Below, piece by piece: positions 15,197 to 22,502 of a stretch of DNA of 33,318 nt. The position numbers were made by a program, and so were the translations under genes. The notes beneath the pieces are model-generated. The model saw only the letters and a program-made list of their open reading frames with translations. It had not been told where the DNA came from and did not search any database. Source of the stretch: JACKFB01 sp041389525. Lineage in GTDB: Bacteria; Myxococcota_A; UBA9042; PHBI01; JACKFB01. The stretch covers positions 1 to 33,318 of the forward strand of contig JAWKRR010000071.1 in the NCBI GenBank assembly GCA_041389525.1, written 5' to 3'. Every line of letters begins with the position of its first letter. Positions within the stretch are counted from its first letter, which is position 1.

Positions 15197-15925
15197 TCAA
15201 GTCGTCGCGACGCCGATCAGGCTGACGCCGACTGGCAGCGGGATGCGGCCGACGATGTGGCGTTCGGCGGCGAAGATGGCCTCCAGCACGCTGGAGCCCA
15301 GGCCGTCGCTGGAGGCGCCGAGGTCGGCCCTCGCGCTGCCGCCGCCCAGCAGTCGGCGCCCCACGCGCACGGCGGCGACCGGCGGGAAGAGCGCGGCGTT
15401 GTAGTAGCTGAGCCACTGTAGATCCATGCCCGCGTTCAGCAGGACGCGGGCCAGCCCGGCGCGCCGGTAGCGGCGGAAGTGGTGCAGCGCGACGTCGTGG
15501 CCGCTCCACAAGAGCGGGAAGGCGGGCACGGTCAGCAGCAGGCGGCCGCCCGGGCGCAGGATGCGGCGGATCTCGGCCAGGGCCGGCCCCTCGGCGGGCA
15601 GGTGCTCCAACACGTCAAAGAGGCAGACCACATCGAAGGAATCGGAGGCGAGCTCGGTCTGCTCGGCCGTCCCGACCTGCACCTCGAAGCCGGTCGCCTC
15701 GCGCGCCATTCGCGCCGCCATCGGGTCGCGCTCCACACCGGTCACCACGCCGTAGCGCGCCAGCATGGCCAGGTTGCCCCCGGTCCCACAGCCCAGGTCG
15801 CAGATGCGGCTGTCCCGCGGCAGGTCCATGCGCCCGACCACCGCGTCCAGCACCCGCCGCCGTCCGCGAAACCACCACGAGTCCGCCTCCGCCTCGGCCA
15901 TCCGCCCGTATTCTGCAGGGTCCAC
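15197..15925 (-). CDS. Class I SAM-dependent methyltransferase
   Basis: 242 residues. The SAM-binding motif DLGCGTGGN (43-51), acidic Glu65 at the end of the second strand, a TAEQTELASDSFDVVCLFDVLEHL segment and the post-motif RILRPGGRLLLTVPA are all standard. The C-terminal part with HDVALHHFRRYRR and a hydrophobic stretch (YYNAALFPPVAAVRV) is like the lipid- or glycan-associated methyltransferases; the substrate is unknown. The start is a GTG 11 bases after the lpdA stop without an obvious ribosome site, so expression probably follows lpdA translation. Confidence 0.88.
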   Translation of the reverse strand: MDPAEYGRMAEAEADSWWFRGRRRVLDAVVGRMDLPRDSRICDLGCGTGGNLAMLARYGVVTGVERDPMAARMAREATGFEVQVGTAEQTELASDSFDVVCLFDVLEHLPAEGPALAEIRRILRPGGRLLLTVPAFPLLWSGHDVALHHFRRYRRAGLARVLLNAGMDLQWLSYYNAALFPPVAAVRVGRRLLGGGSARADLGASSDGLGSSVLEAIFAAERHIVGRIPLPVGVSLIGVATT

Positions 15926-15936
15926 GGCGCGCGCCG

Positions 15937-17334
15937 TCAGAAGTTCACGCCCTCGCCGAAGGCCTGCCCCACGGCTTCGTGGATGGCCTCGGAGAGGGTC
16001 GGGTGGGGGTGGCTGGTGCCCAGAATCTCGGCCTCCGTCGCCTCGAGGCTTCGCGCCAGCGTGGCCTCGGCGATGAGGTCGGTCACGCCGTGCCCCAGCA
16101 GGTGGCAGCCCAGAAGCTCGCCGGTCTTCGCGTCGAAGATGACCTTGGTGAAGCCCTCGGTGTGGCCGACCGCCAGCGCTTTTCCCAGCGCCGCGAAGGG
16201 CAGCCGGCCGATCTTCAGCTCACGACCGCTCTCGCGCGCCGCGGCCTCGGTCATGCCCACGCTGGCGATCTGCGGCTCGCAGTAGGTGCAGCCCGGGATG
16301 TTGTCGTAGGCGACCGGCTTTCCGGCGTGTCCGGCGATGCGCTCGACGCAGTGGATCCCTTCCCACGACGCCTTGTGGGCCAGCCACGGCGGGCCCGCCA
16401 CGTCGCCGATGGCGTAGATGCCGGGCGTGGTCGTCCGCAGATCGCGGTCGACTTTGACGCGCCCACGCTCCACCTCGACGCCGCACTCCGCCAGCCCGAG
16501 CTCCTCGACGTTGCCGATGACCCCGATGGCGACCAGCACGTGGTCCGCCTCGACCGCCGCGGGCTCGGTCTCGCCGGATTGCTGCACCACCTGCGCGCGG
16601 ACCATGGCGCCGTCGACCACCAGGTCCTGCACCACGCTGCCCGTGCGCACGACGATGCCTTGGCGGCGAAAGGACTTCTCGAGCCCGTCGGAGATCTCGG
16701 CGTCCTCGACCGGCACGATGCGGTCGGCCATCTCGACCAGGGTCACCGCGGTGCCCAGCGCGTTGAAGAAGTACGCGAACTCACAGCCGATAGCACCCGC
16801 GCCGATGATGAGCACCCGCTTGGGCTGCTCGGGCACCACCATCGCCTCGCGCGAGCTCAGGACGCGCACGCCGTCGAAGGCCGCGCCGGGCAGCGGCCGA
16901 GGCCTCGCACCCGTGGCCACGATGATGTGCTTGGCGTCGATGAACCCGTCACCCACCTGGACGACGCCGGGGCGCTCGAGGCGCGCCGTGCCGGTGATGT
17001 GGGTCACGCCGTACTTCTTGAAGAGCGAGGCGACGCCCTTCTCCAGCCGGGCGGCCACCTGGCGGCTGCGCTTGATGACCTTCGGCCAGTCCACGCCGAC
17101 GTTGTCCGCGCTGAGCCCCCACTTCTTCGCGTCCTGCATCTGCTGGTAGAGGGCGGCGGTCGACAGCAGCGCCTTCGACGGGATGCACCCCCAATTCAGA
17201 CAGATGCCGCCGAGGTTTTCGCGCTCGATGCAGGCGACGCTCAGGCCGAGCTGGGCGGCGCGGATGGCGGCCGTGTACCCGCCGGGACCGCCGCCGATGA
17301 CGGCCAAGTCGAAGCTCTGTCGCGTCTCGGACAT
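15937..17334 (-). CDS. lpdA: Dihydrolipoyl dehydrogenase (E3)
   Basis: 465 residues, the usual E3 length. It reoxidises the dihydrolipoyl arm of E2 using FAD and NAD+. Visible are the FAD-binding GGGPGG (14-19), the redox-active disulfide Cys45/Cys50 in GGICLNWGCIPSK, an NAD-binding VLIIGAGAIGCEFA segment, the second FAD motif YAIGDVAG, and the interface base His444 with Glu449 in HPHPTLSE. GGAG followed by five C bases precedes the ATG. It lies 28 bp after the E2 gene, as the last enzyme of the pyruvate dehydrogenase operon. Confidence 0.96.
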   Translation of the reverse strand: MSETRQSFDLAVIGGGPGGYTAAIRAAQLGLSVACIERENLGGICLNWGCIPSKALLSTAALYQQMQDAKKWGLSADNVGVDWPKVIKRSRQVAARLEKGVASLFKKYGVTHITGTARLERPGVVQVGDGFIDAKHIIVATGARPRPLPGAAFDGVRVLSSREAMVVPEQPKRVLIIGAGAIGCEFAYFFNALGTAVTLVEMADRIVPVEDAEISDGLEKSFRRQGIVVRTGSVVQDLVVDGAMVRAQVVQQSGETEPAAVEADHVLVAIGVIGNVEELGLAECGVEVERGRVKVDRDLRTTTPGIYAIGDVAGPPWLAHKASWEGIHCVERIAGHAGKPVAYDNIPGCTYCEPQIASVGMTEAAARESGRELKIGRLPFAALGKALAVGHTEGFTKVIFDAKTGELLGCHLLGHGVTDLIAEATLARSLEATEAEILGTSHPHPTLSEAIHEAVGQAFGEGVNF

Positions 17335-17362
17335 GGGGGCTCCAGAAGGGGAAAGGGCAGGG

Positions 17363-18793
17363 CTAGAGCACCAGCCGCAGCGGCGTCTCGATGAAGGTGC
17401 CCAGGGTCTGCATGAAGGCCGCGCCCATGGCGCCGTCGACGACCCGGTGGTCGCAGGACAGGGTGCAGCTCACCAGCTTGCCGGCGCGGACCGTGCCCGC
17501 GTCGACCACCGGCGCGTCGCGGACCGCGCCCACGGCCAGGATGCAGGCGGCGGGCGGGTTGATGATGGCGGTGAAGTGCTCGATGCCGAACATGCCGAGG
17601 TTCGACACGCAGAACGAGTTGCCCGTGTAGTCGGCCTCGTCCAGCGACCCCGCGCGGGCCCGCTCGGCAAGCTCGCGCACGGCCAGGGCCAGGCTGACCA
17701 CGTCCATCCGCTGGGCGTCGCGCACCACCGGCGTGATGAGGCCGGTCGGCAGGGCCACGGCGAAGCCCAGATGCACAGGCCCGAACTGGCGGATGACCTT
17801 GTCTTCCCACCCCGCGTTCACGTCCGGGTGGGCGTTGAGGGCCAGCACGACGGCCCGCATGATGAGGTCGTTGAGGCTGACCTTCACCGTGTCCTGCGCG
17901 CTGTTGAGCTCGGCGCGGAGGTCCACGAGCTTGTCCGCGCGCCAGGTCGAGGTCAGGTAGAAGTGAGGTGCGGACTGCTTGGACTCGACCAGCCGGCGGG
18001 CGATGGTCTTCCGCATCTGGGTCACGCGGATGGTCTGATCTTCGCGGGGGGCTGACGCCGGCGCTGCGCCGGTCCGCATCCGCCACCCCGGCGGCTGATC
18101 CTCCACGTCGGCGGCCACGATGCGGCCGTGGGGGCCAGAGCCGTGGACCGTCAGCAGGTCGACGCCGCGCTCGGCCGCCAGCCGGCGCGCCAGCGGCGAG
18201 GCCCGCACGCGCACGCCGTCCTCGTCAGACGGTGCCTCGGGGACGGGCCCGCCGGCGGACTTGGGCGCCGACTTGGGCTTCGCCGCCGCCGCGGGCTTCG
18301 CCTCAGGGGTCGGCGATTTCTCAGGTGCCGCCTGGGTTTTCGAGGCGGTCGCCACGGCCTCATGGGGCGCGGTGTCCGCGTCCGGGCTCGCGTCCGCGCC
18401 CGCGTCATTCGGCGCGTCATCTGCGTCATCGGGCGCGTCATCTGCGTCATCGGGCGCGTCATCGGCTGCGTCATCGGGGGGCTCAGCCGCACCGCCAGCC
18501 TTCGCGGCCGCGACCTTCGCCTTCAGCTCCTCGACCAGCGCGGCGACGTCCTCGCCCTTCTTTCCCAGCACGCAGATCGGCGTGCCCAGGGGCACGGTGT
18601 CGCCCTCCTCGACCAGCCGCGCCAGCATCACGCCGTCGTCAAAGCTCTCGAAGGTCATCGACGCCTTGTCGGTCTCGATGTCCGCCAGCGCCTCGCCCGT
18701 CGACACCTTCGCGCCCACCTCCACGTGCCACGCCCCGATGGTGCCTTCGCGCATGGTGTCCGACAGACGCGGCATCTCGACGATGTTCGCCAT
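17363..18793 (-). CDS. pdhC: Dihydrolipoamide acetyltransferase (E2) of pyruvate dehydrogenase
   Basis: 476 residues from ATG 18793, set by GAGGAGG a few bases upstream; the frame is open further but without a site. One N-terminal lipoyl domain (about 1-80; lipoylated Lys43 in ETDKAS), a long acidic Asp/Ala/Pro linker (about 100-190), a peripheral-subunit-binding domain (about 196-230; RASPLARRLA and GSGPHGRIVAADV) and the catalytic acetyltransferase domain ending with DHRVVDG (His449, Asp453). It transfers the acetyl group from the lipoyl arm to CoA and forms the core of the complex. The lipoyl domain with DTMREGTIGAWHVEVG and E1 alpha/beta neighbours fit pyruvate rather than 2-oxoglutarate. 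The linker is built partly of a 21-bp tandem repeat. Confidence 0.95.
   Translation of the reverse strand: MANIVEMPRLSDTMREGTIGAWHVEVGAKVSTGEALADIETDKASMTFESFDDGVMLARLVEEGDTVPLGTPICVLGKKGEDVAALVEELKAKVAAAKAGGAAEPPDDAADDAPDDADDAPDDADDAPNDAGADASPDADTAPHEAVATASKTQAAPEKSPTPEAKPAAAAKPKSAPKSAGGPVPEAPSDEDGVRVRASPLARRLAAERGVDLLTVHGSGPHGRIVAADVEDQPPGWRMRTGAAPASAPREDQTIRVTQMRKTIARRLVESKQSAPHFYLTSTWRADKLVDLRAELNSAQDTVKVSLNDLIMRAVVLALNAHPDVNAGWEDKVIRQFGPVHLGFAVALPTGLITPVVRDAQRMDVVSLALAVRELAERARAGSLDEADYTGNSFCVSNLGMFGIEHFTAIINPPAACILAVGAVRDAPVVDAGTVRAGKLVSCTLSCDHRVVDGAMGAAFMQTLGTFIETPLRLVL
18411..18476. repeat. 21-bp tandem repeat encoding the E2 acidic linker
   Basis: Two identical 21-bp units (18411-18431, 18432-18452; beginning GGCGCGTCAT) and a third of 24 bp with a 3-bp insertion (18453-18476). 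On the coding strand they give D-D-A-P-D-D-A type repeats. Length changes in multiples of three would alter linker length without a frameshift. Confidence 0.85.
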
Positions 18794-18803
18794 CGCGTCC
18801 TCC

Positions 18804-19787
18804 TCAGGTCCGGTAGGTGACGGCGCGGGCCGCACGGATGATGTCCGACGCGTTCGGGAGGCTCGCCGCCTCGAGGTTCTCCGCGTAGGGCATGGGCATG
18901 TCGAGCTGCGTCACCCGCGTGACCGGCGCGTCGAGGTGGTCGAAGAGCGCGTGCTGAATCCGGTAGCACAGCTCCGCGCTGATGCCGCCGAAGGGCCAGC
19001 CCTCCTCGACCGCGACGACCCGGTTCGTCTTGCGCACCGAGCGCGCGATGGTCTCCATATCCAGCGGCCGCAGGGTCCGCAGATCGATGACCTCCGCGTC
19101 GATGCCGTCCTTCGCCAGCGCTTCCGCCGCGGCGTTCACCGCGTGCATGCCGTGGGAGAAGCCGATGAGCGTCACGTCGGCGCCCTCGCGCACCACGTTC
19201 GCTTTGCCGAGCGGCAGCAGGTAGTCGGCCGCGTCGGAGACCTCGCCCACGTCGTTGTACATGAGCTCGGATTCCAAGAAGATCACCGGATCGTTGTCGC
19301 GAATCGCGGCCTTCAAGAGCCCCTTGCCGTCGTTGGGCGTCGACGGCGCGACCACCTTCAGACCGGGCACATTGCAGAACCAATTCTCGGTCGCCTGCGA
19401 GTGCTGGGCGCTCAGCATGTGCGCCGCGCCGTTGGGCCCGCGAAACACGATGGGGACCTGGTACTGCCCGCCGCTCATCAGCCGCATCTTCGCGGCATTA
19501 TTCCAGATCTGGTCCAGGGCCAGGATGCAGAAGTTGAAGGTCATCATCTCGATGATCGGCCGCAGCCCCACCATCGCCGCGCCCACGCCGACGCCCGCGA
19601 AGGAAAGCTCCGTGATGGGCGTGTCCACCACGCGACGCTCGCCGTACTTGGCCAGCAGCCCCTGGCTGACCTTGTAGGCGCCGTCGTAGTGCCCGACCTC
19701 CTCGCCCATGAGGAAGACGCGCTCGTCACGCGCCATCTCCTCGTCCATGGCCTGATTGAGGGCCTCCCGAAAGCTCAGTTTCGCCAT
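18804..19787 (-). CDS. pdhB: Pyruvate dehydrogenase E1 component, beta subunit
   Basis: 327 residues, normal for E1 beta. Typical features are FREALNQAMDEEMARDERVF at the start, GEEVGHYDGAYKVSQGLLAKYG, DTPITELSFAGVGVGAAMVGLRPI, FNFCILALDQIWNNAAKMR, QVPIVFRGPNG, and a transketolase C-terminal part with EVIDLRTLRPLDMETI and EEGWPFGGISAEL. It pairs with the alpha subunit to form the thiamine-diphosphate heterotetramer that decarboxylates pyruvate and acetylates the lipoyl arm of E2. GGAG lies about nine bases before the ATG, within the end of the alpha gene; the E2 ATG follows 10 bp after its stop. Confidence 0.96.
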   Translation of the reverse strand: MAKLSFREALNQAMDEEMARDERVFLMGEEVGHYDGAYKVSQGLLAKYGERRVVDTPITELSFAGVGVGAAMVGLRPIIEMMTFNFCILALDQIWNNAAKMRLMSGGQYQVPIVFRGPNGAAHMLSAQHSQATENWFCNVPGLKVVAPSTPNDGKGLLKAAIRDNDPVIFLESELMYNDVGEVSDAADYLLPLGKANVVREGADVTLIGFSHGMHAVNAAAEALAKDGIDAEVIDLRTLRPLDMETIARSVRKTNRVVAVEEGWPFGGISAELCYRIQHALFDHLDAPVTRVTQLDMPMPYAENLEAASLPNASDIIRAARAVTYRT

Positions 19788-19793
19788 CGCGAG

Positions 19794-20855
19794 CTACTCC
19801 TCTGTCCGGACGTGCGGCGTCATCGCCTCGTCGGGGGTCCACCCCAGGGGCTCGGCGTACACATAACGCCCGAGGTCCGACACCGAGGGCTGCGGCGAAT
19901 CGATCGCGAACTCCGAGGCGTCCGCCGCCGTCTCTTTGGCCTCCGCGTCCCACGCCTCGATCTCATCCGCGCTGGCCCACTCGCGCTGGAGCAGCGTGTT
20001 CGTCGCCAGGCTGATCGGGTCGTGCTCCTTGCGCTCGTCCACCTCGTCCTTGGTCCGGTACTTCGCCGGGTCGCTCATGGAGTGCCCGCGGAACCGATAG
20101 CAGCGCGCCTCGATCAGCGTCGGCCGCCGCTCCTCCCGCGCTCGCTTGGCGGCCCGCGCGATGCAGGCGTGCACCAGCGTCACGTCCATGCCGTCGACGA
20201 CCTCGCCCTCCATCCCGAAGGCCGACGCCTTGCTGGCCAGGTCGCTGATAGCGCTCGCCCGGCTCAGCGGCGTCCCCATGGCATACTGATTGTTTTCAAT
20301 CACATAGATGGCCGGAAGCTTCCACAGGCTCGCCAGATTCAGCGACTCGTAGAAGGCCCCCTGGTTCATCGCGCCCTCGCCGAAGAAGCAGATGGAGACG
20401 TCGCCCTTCTGCTCGTAAGCCGACGCGAAGGCGAAGCCCGTGGCCAGCGGGATGTGCCCGCCCACGATGCCGTGCCCGCCGTGAAAGCGCTCCTCGGCGT
20501 TGAACATGTGCATCGAGCCGCCGCGACCCCGCGCGACGCCGGTGACCTTGCCCATCAGCTCCGCCATGACCCCGCGCGCCGAGCAGCCCCGCAGCAGCGC
20601 GTGCCCGTGGTCCCGATACGCGGTCACCACATGATCTCGGGCTTCCAACGCCCCAAGCGCGCCGACCGCGACGCCCTCCTGCCCAATATAGAGGTGGCAG
20701 AACCCGCTGATTCGCCCGGCCGCATACTCGCGGGCCGCGCGCTCCTCAAATCGCCGAATGAGCTGCATCTGCTTGAGATATTCGCGCAGCCGCTCGCGCC
20801 CGACGAGGTCTGCAGCCTCCCCATCGCAGACCGCCGCCTGCTCCGTCTTGGCCAT
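19794..20855 (-). CDS. pdhA: Pyruvate dehydrogenase E1 component, alpha subunit
   Basis: 353 residues. Three starts are possible: GGAGG (20862-20866) touches the ATG at 20861 but is six bases from the ATG at 20855, so 20855 is chosen; further upstream starts lack a site. The thiamine-diphosphate motif runs from GEGAMNQG (159-166) to ENN (187-189); the usual first Asp of GDG is Glu160. The loop FRGHSMSDPAKYR corresponds to the phosphorylation-loop region of E1 alpha enzymes. LYIGQEGVAVG and GRGGSMHMFN are also characteristic. First gene of the order alpha-beta-E2-E3, the heterotetrameric E1 arrangement, unlike the single-chain AceE of enteric bacteria. Confidence 0.95.
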   Translation of the reverse strand: MAKTEQAAVCDGEAADLVGRERLREYLKQMQLIRRFEERAAREYAAGRISGFCHLYIGQEGVAVGALGALEARDHVVTAYRDHGHALLRGCSARGVMAELMGKVTGVARGRGGSMHMFNAEERFHGGHGIVGGHIPLATGFAFASAYEQKGDVSICFFGEGAMNQGAFYESLNLASLWKLPAIYVIENNQYAMGTPLSRASAISDLASKASAFGMEGEVVDGMDVTLVHACIARAAKRAREERRPTLIEARCYRFRGHSMSDPAKYRTKDEVDERKEHDPISLATNTLLQREWASADEIEAWDAEAKETAADASEFAIDSPQPSVSDLGRYVYAEPLGWTPDEAMTPHVRTEE

Positions 20856-20928
20856 GACCATCCTCCGAGACCCGTCGAGGTCGGACCGAACCGATTCCGG
20901 GGAGCACCGCAAAGCCCCGGACCCCTTG

Positions 20929-20957
20929 TTCCTAGCCAATCTGCGCGCGCTTGGCAA
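20929..20957 (-). promoter_or_regulatory. Candidate promoter of the pdh operon
   Basis: Read on the minus strand: TTGCCA (five of six to the -35) and TAGGAA (three of six) with 17 bases between, in the 126-bp gap between the MlrC-type gene and pdhA. Downstream, CCGGGG and CCCCGG (20897-20902, 20915-20920) form a 6-bp leader hairpin before the pdhA ribosome site. Confidence 0.35.
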
Positions 20958-20981
20958 CGTCACCCACGGCGCGCGAGAGGC

Positions 20982-22502
20982 TCAGCGCCGGGTCAATCCG
21001 CGGCGCCGGCGGTCGGCGATTCGCCAGTCGGCGACGTCGTCTTTCGGGTAGACCGGGTCGTTGAACTGCAGCTTCTGCACCGCGTCGCGGTCGGTGATCC
21101 CCTCGGTCTGCACGTAGATGTTCATCCGGCTGTGGGCCAGGAAGTAGATGCGGAAGGGGAAGAAGCTGCGCACCACGCAGATGTCGGCCTTCGCCGGCGG
21201 CAGGCCCATGTCGCGGTAGAAGGCCGGCTTCATCGCCATCGACGGCCCCTCGGTGACGACCACGCTGACGTTGCCAAGGCGCAGCACGCGACAGCGGCCG
21301 ATGCCGGCCATCTTGCGCGCCGGGCCCAGGGTGCCGCGGACGGGGAGGGGGGCGTTCAGCTCCGGGTGCAGCGTGCCGCCCAGCGTCGTCTCGACCGCCG
21401 CACCCTCCTCTTTTTCCCAGTGCGTAGCGATGAATTCGGGGTCGCGGACCGGGACGTAGCTCATCAGCTCGGGCGCCTGCTCCAGCAGCGCGGCGAGGAT
21501 GCGCGTGTTCTCGCCCGTCCCGCCCGCGCCCACCACGTCCGACGCGTCGCAGATGCACACCGTGCCGAGGCGCCTCAGGGTCCGCGCCTTCCGCACCTTG
21601 GCGATGGCCTCCTCCGGCGAGTCAAAGCGCGGCGGCTCGACCTTGCGCACCTTCCACGCCGCGTCGGCAAGCTCCTCGGCCAGCCGCTCGGCCAGCGCCG
21701 CGTCGTCGTCGGTCACCACCACCGTGCTCCACCCCAGGTCCGGGTGGTCATTCCACAGGTGGCACATGAAGAGAGACACGTAGCGCACGCGCGGGTCCCG
21801 CTCCATCCGCTGCATCTTGCGAAAGAGCGGCCGCATGGTCGGGAAGATGTCCACGGTGGTCCCGCCGCCGGTCACCATCGGCAGCGAACGCCACGCCACC
21901 GTCGCCTTCATCCGCCCCAGCACCAGGTCCACCAGGATGCCGCCCGCCCGCTGTCCCACGGCCCGGTGGTCTCGGTGCGGGTTGGTGCGAAACCCGCAGA
22001 TGGCGTCGGCCAGGCGGATGTCGTCGGCGGTGATCTGCGCGTGCAGGTCCATGGTGCAGACGATGGGGACCGCGTCGCCAAGCACCTCGCGCGCGACCCG
22101 CAGCAACTCCACCTCCGGCTTCAGCGTCCCGACCGCCCCCATCGCCCCGTGCAGCGCGAAGAAGAGGCCGTCCAGCGGCGCGGCGGCCTCCAGCGCGCTG
22201 CGCAGCCGGCTGCGGAAGTGCGCGAAGCAGTCCGCCGAGAGAGGCCCGCCCGAGATCGCCCACGCCGAGAAGAGCGGGACCGCCACGACCTGCCCGCCGC
22301 CCTCGCGCTCCACCGCCCGCCGAAACCCCGACAGCTCGGCGTTGTTGAGGAACCCCTTCACCTCGACGCCGCGGGCCATGGTCGCGCCGTGCAGCGTCGC
22401 GCCCGCCAGCAGGTGGCTGCGCTCGAAATCCACAAGCTCCGTCAGCACCGGCGAGCCGGCGTTGGACTCCTGAGCGATGCGGACGTAGCCGATGCGCTTC
22501 AT
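20982..22502 (-). CDS. M81-family (MlrC-like) metallohydrolase
   Basis: 506 residues from ATG 22502. The pattern is that of MlrC/M81 proteins: QESN with Glu12, ALHGAMG with His118, CTMDLHAQ with Asp152/His154, and RTNPHRDHRAVGQRA with His176; the spacing of the His, Asp-x-His and His residues agrees with the metal ligands I recall for microcystinase C. The C-terminal MlrC domain continues with CDASDVVGAGGTGENT and SFFPFRIYFLAHS. Family members hydrolyse amide or peptide bonds, including linearised microcystin; the substrate here is unknown. The ATG overlaps the stop of the PLP enzyme gene (ATGA, 22499-22502). The frame remains open far upstream, but that part is antisense-like. Confidence 0.88.
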   Translation of the reverse strand: MKRIGYVRIAQESNAGSPVLTELVDFERSHLLAGATLHGATMARGVEVKGFLNNAELSGFRRAVEREGGGQVVAVPLFSAWAISGGPLSADCFAHFRSRLRSALEAAAPLDGLFFALHGAMGAVGTLKPEVELLRVAREVLGDAVPIVCTMDLHAQITADDIRLADAICGFRTNPHRDHRAVGQRAGGILVDLVLGRMKATVAWRSLPMVTGGGTTVDIFPTMRPLFRKMQRMERDPRVRYVSLFMCHLWNDHPDLGWSTVVVTDDDAALAERLAEELADAAWKVRKVEPPRFDSPEEAIAKVRKARTLRRLGTVCICDASDVVGAGGTGENTRILAALLEQAPELMSYVPVRDPEFIATHWEKEEGAAVETTLGGTLHPELNAPLPVRGTLGPARKMAGIGRCRVLRLGNVSVVVTEGPSMAMKPAFYRDMGLPPAKADICVVRSFFPFRIYFLAHSRMNIYVQTEGITDRDAVQKLQFNDPVYPKDDVADWRIADRRRRGLTRR

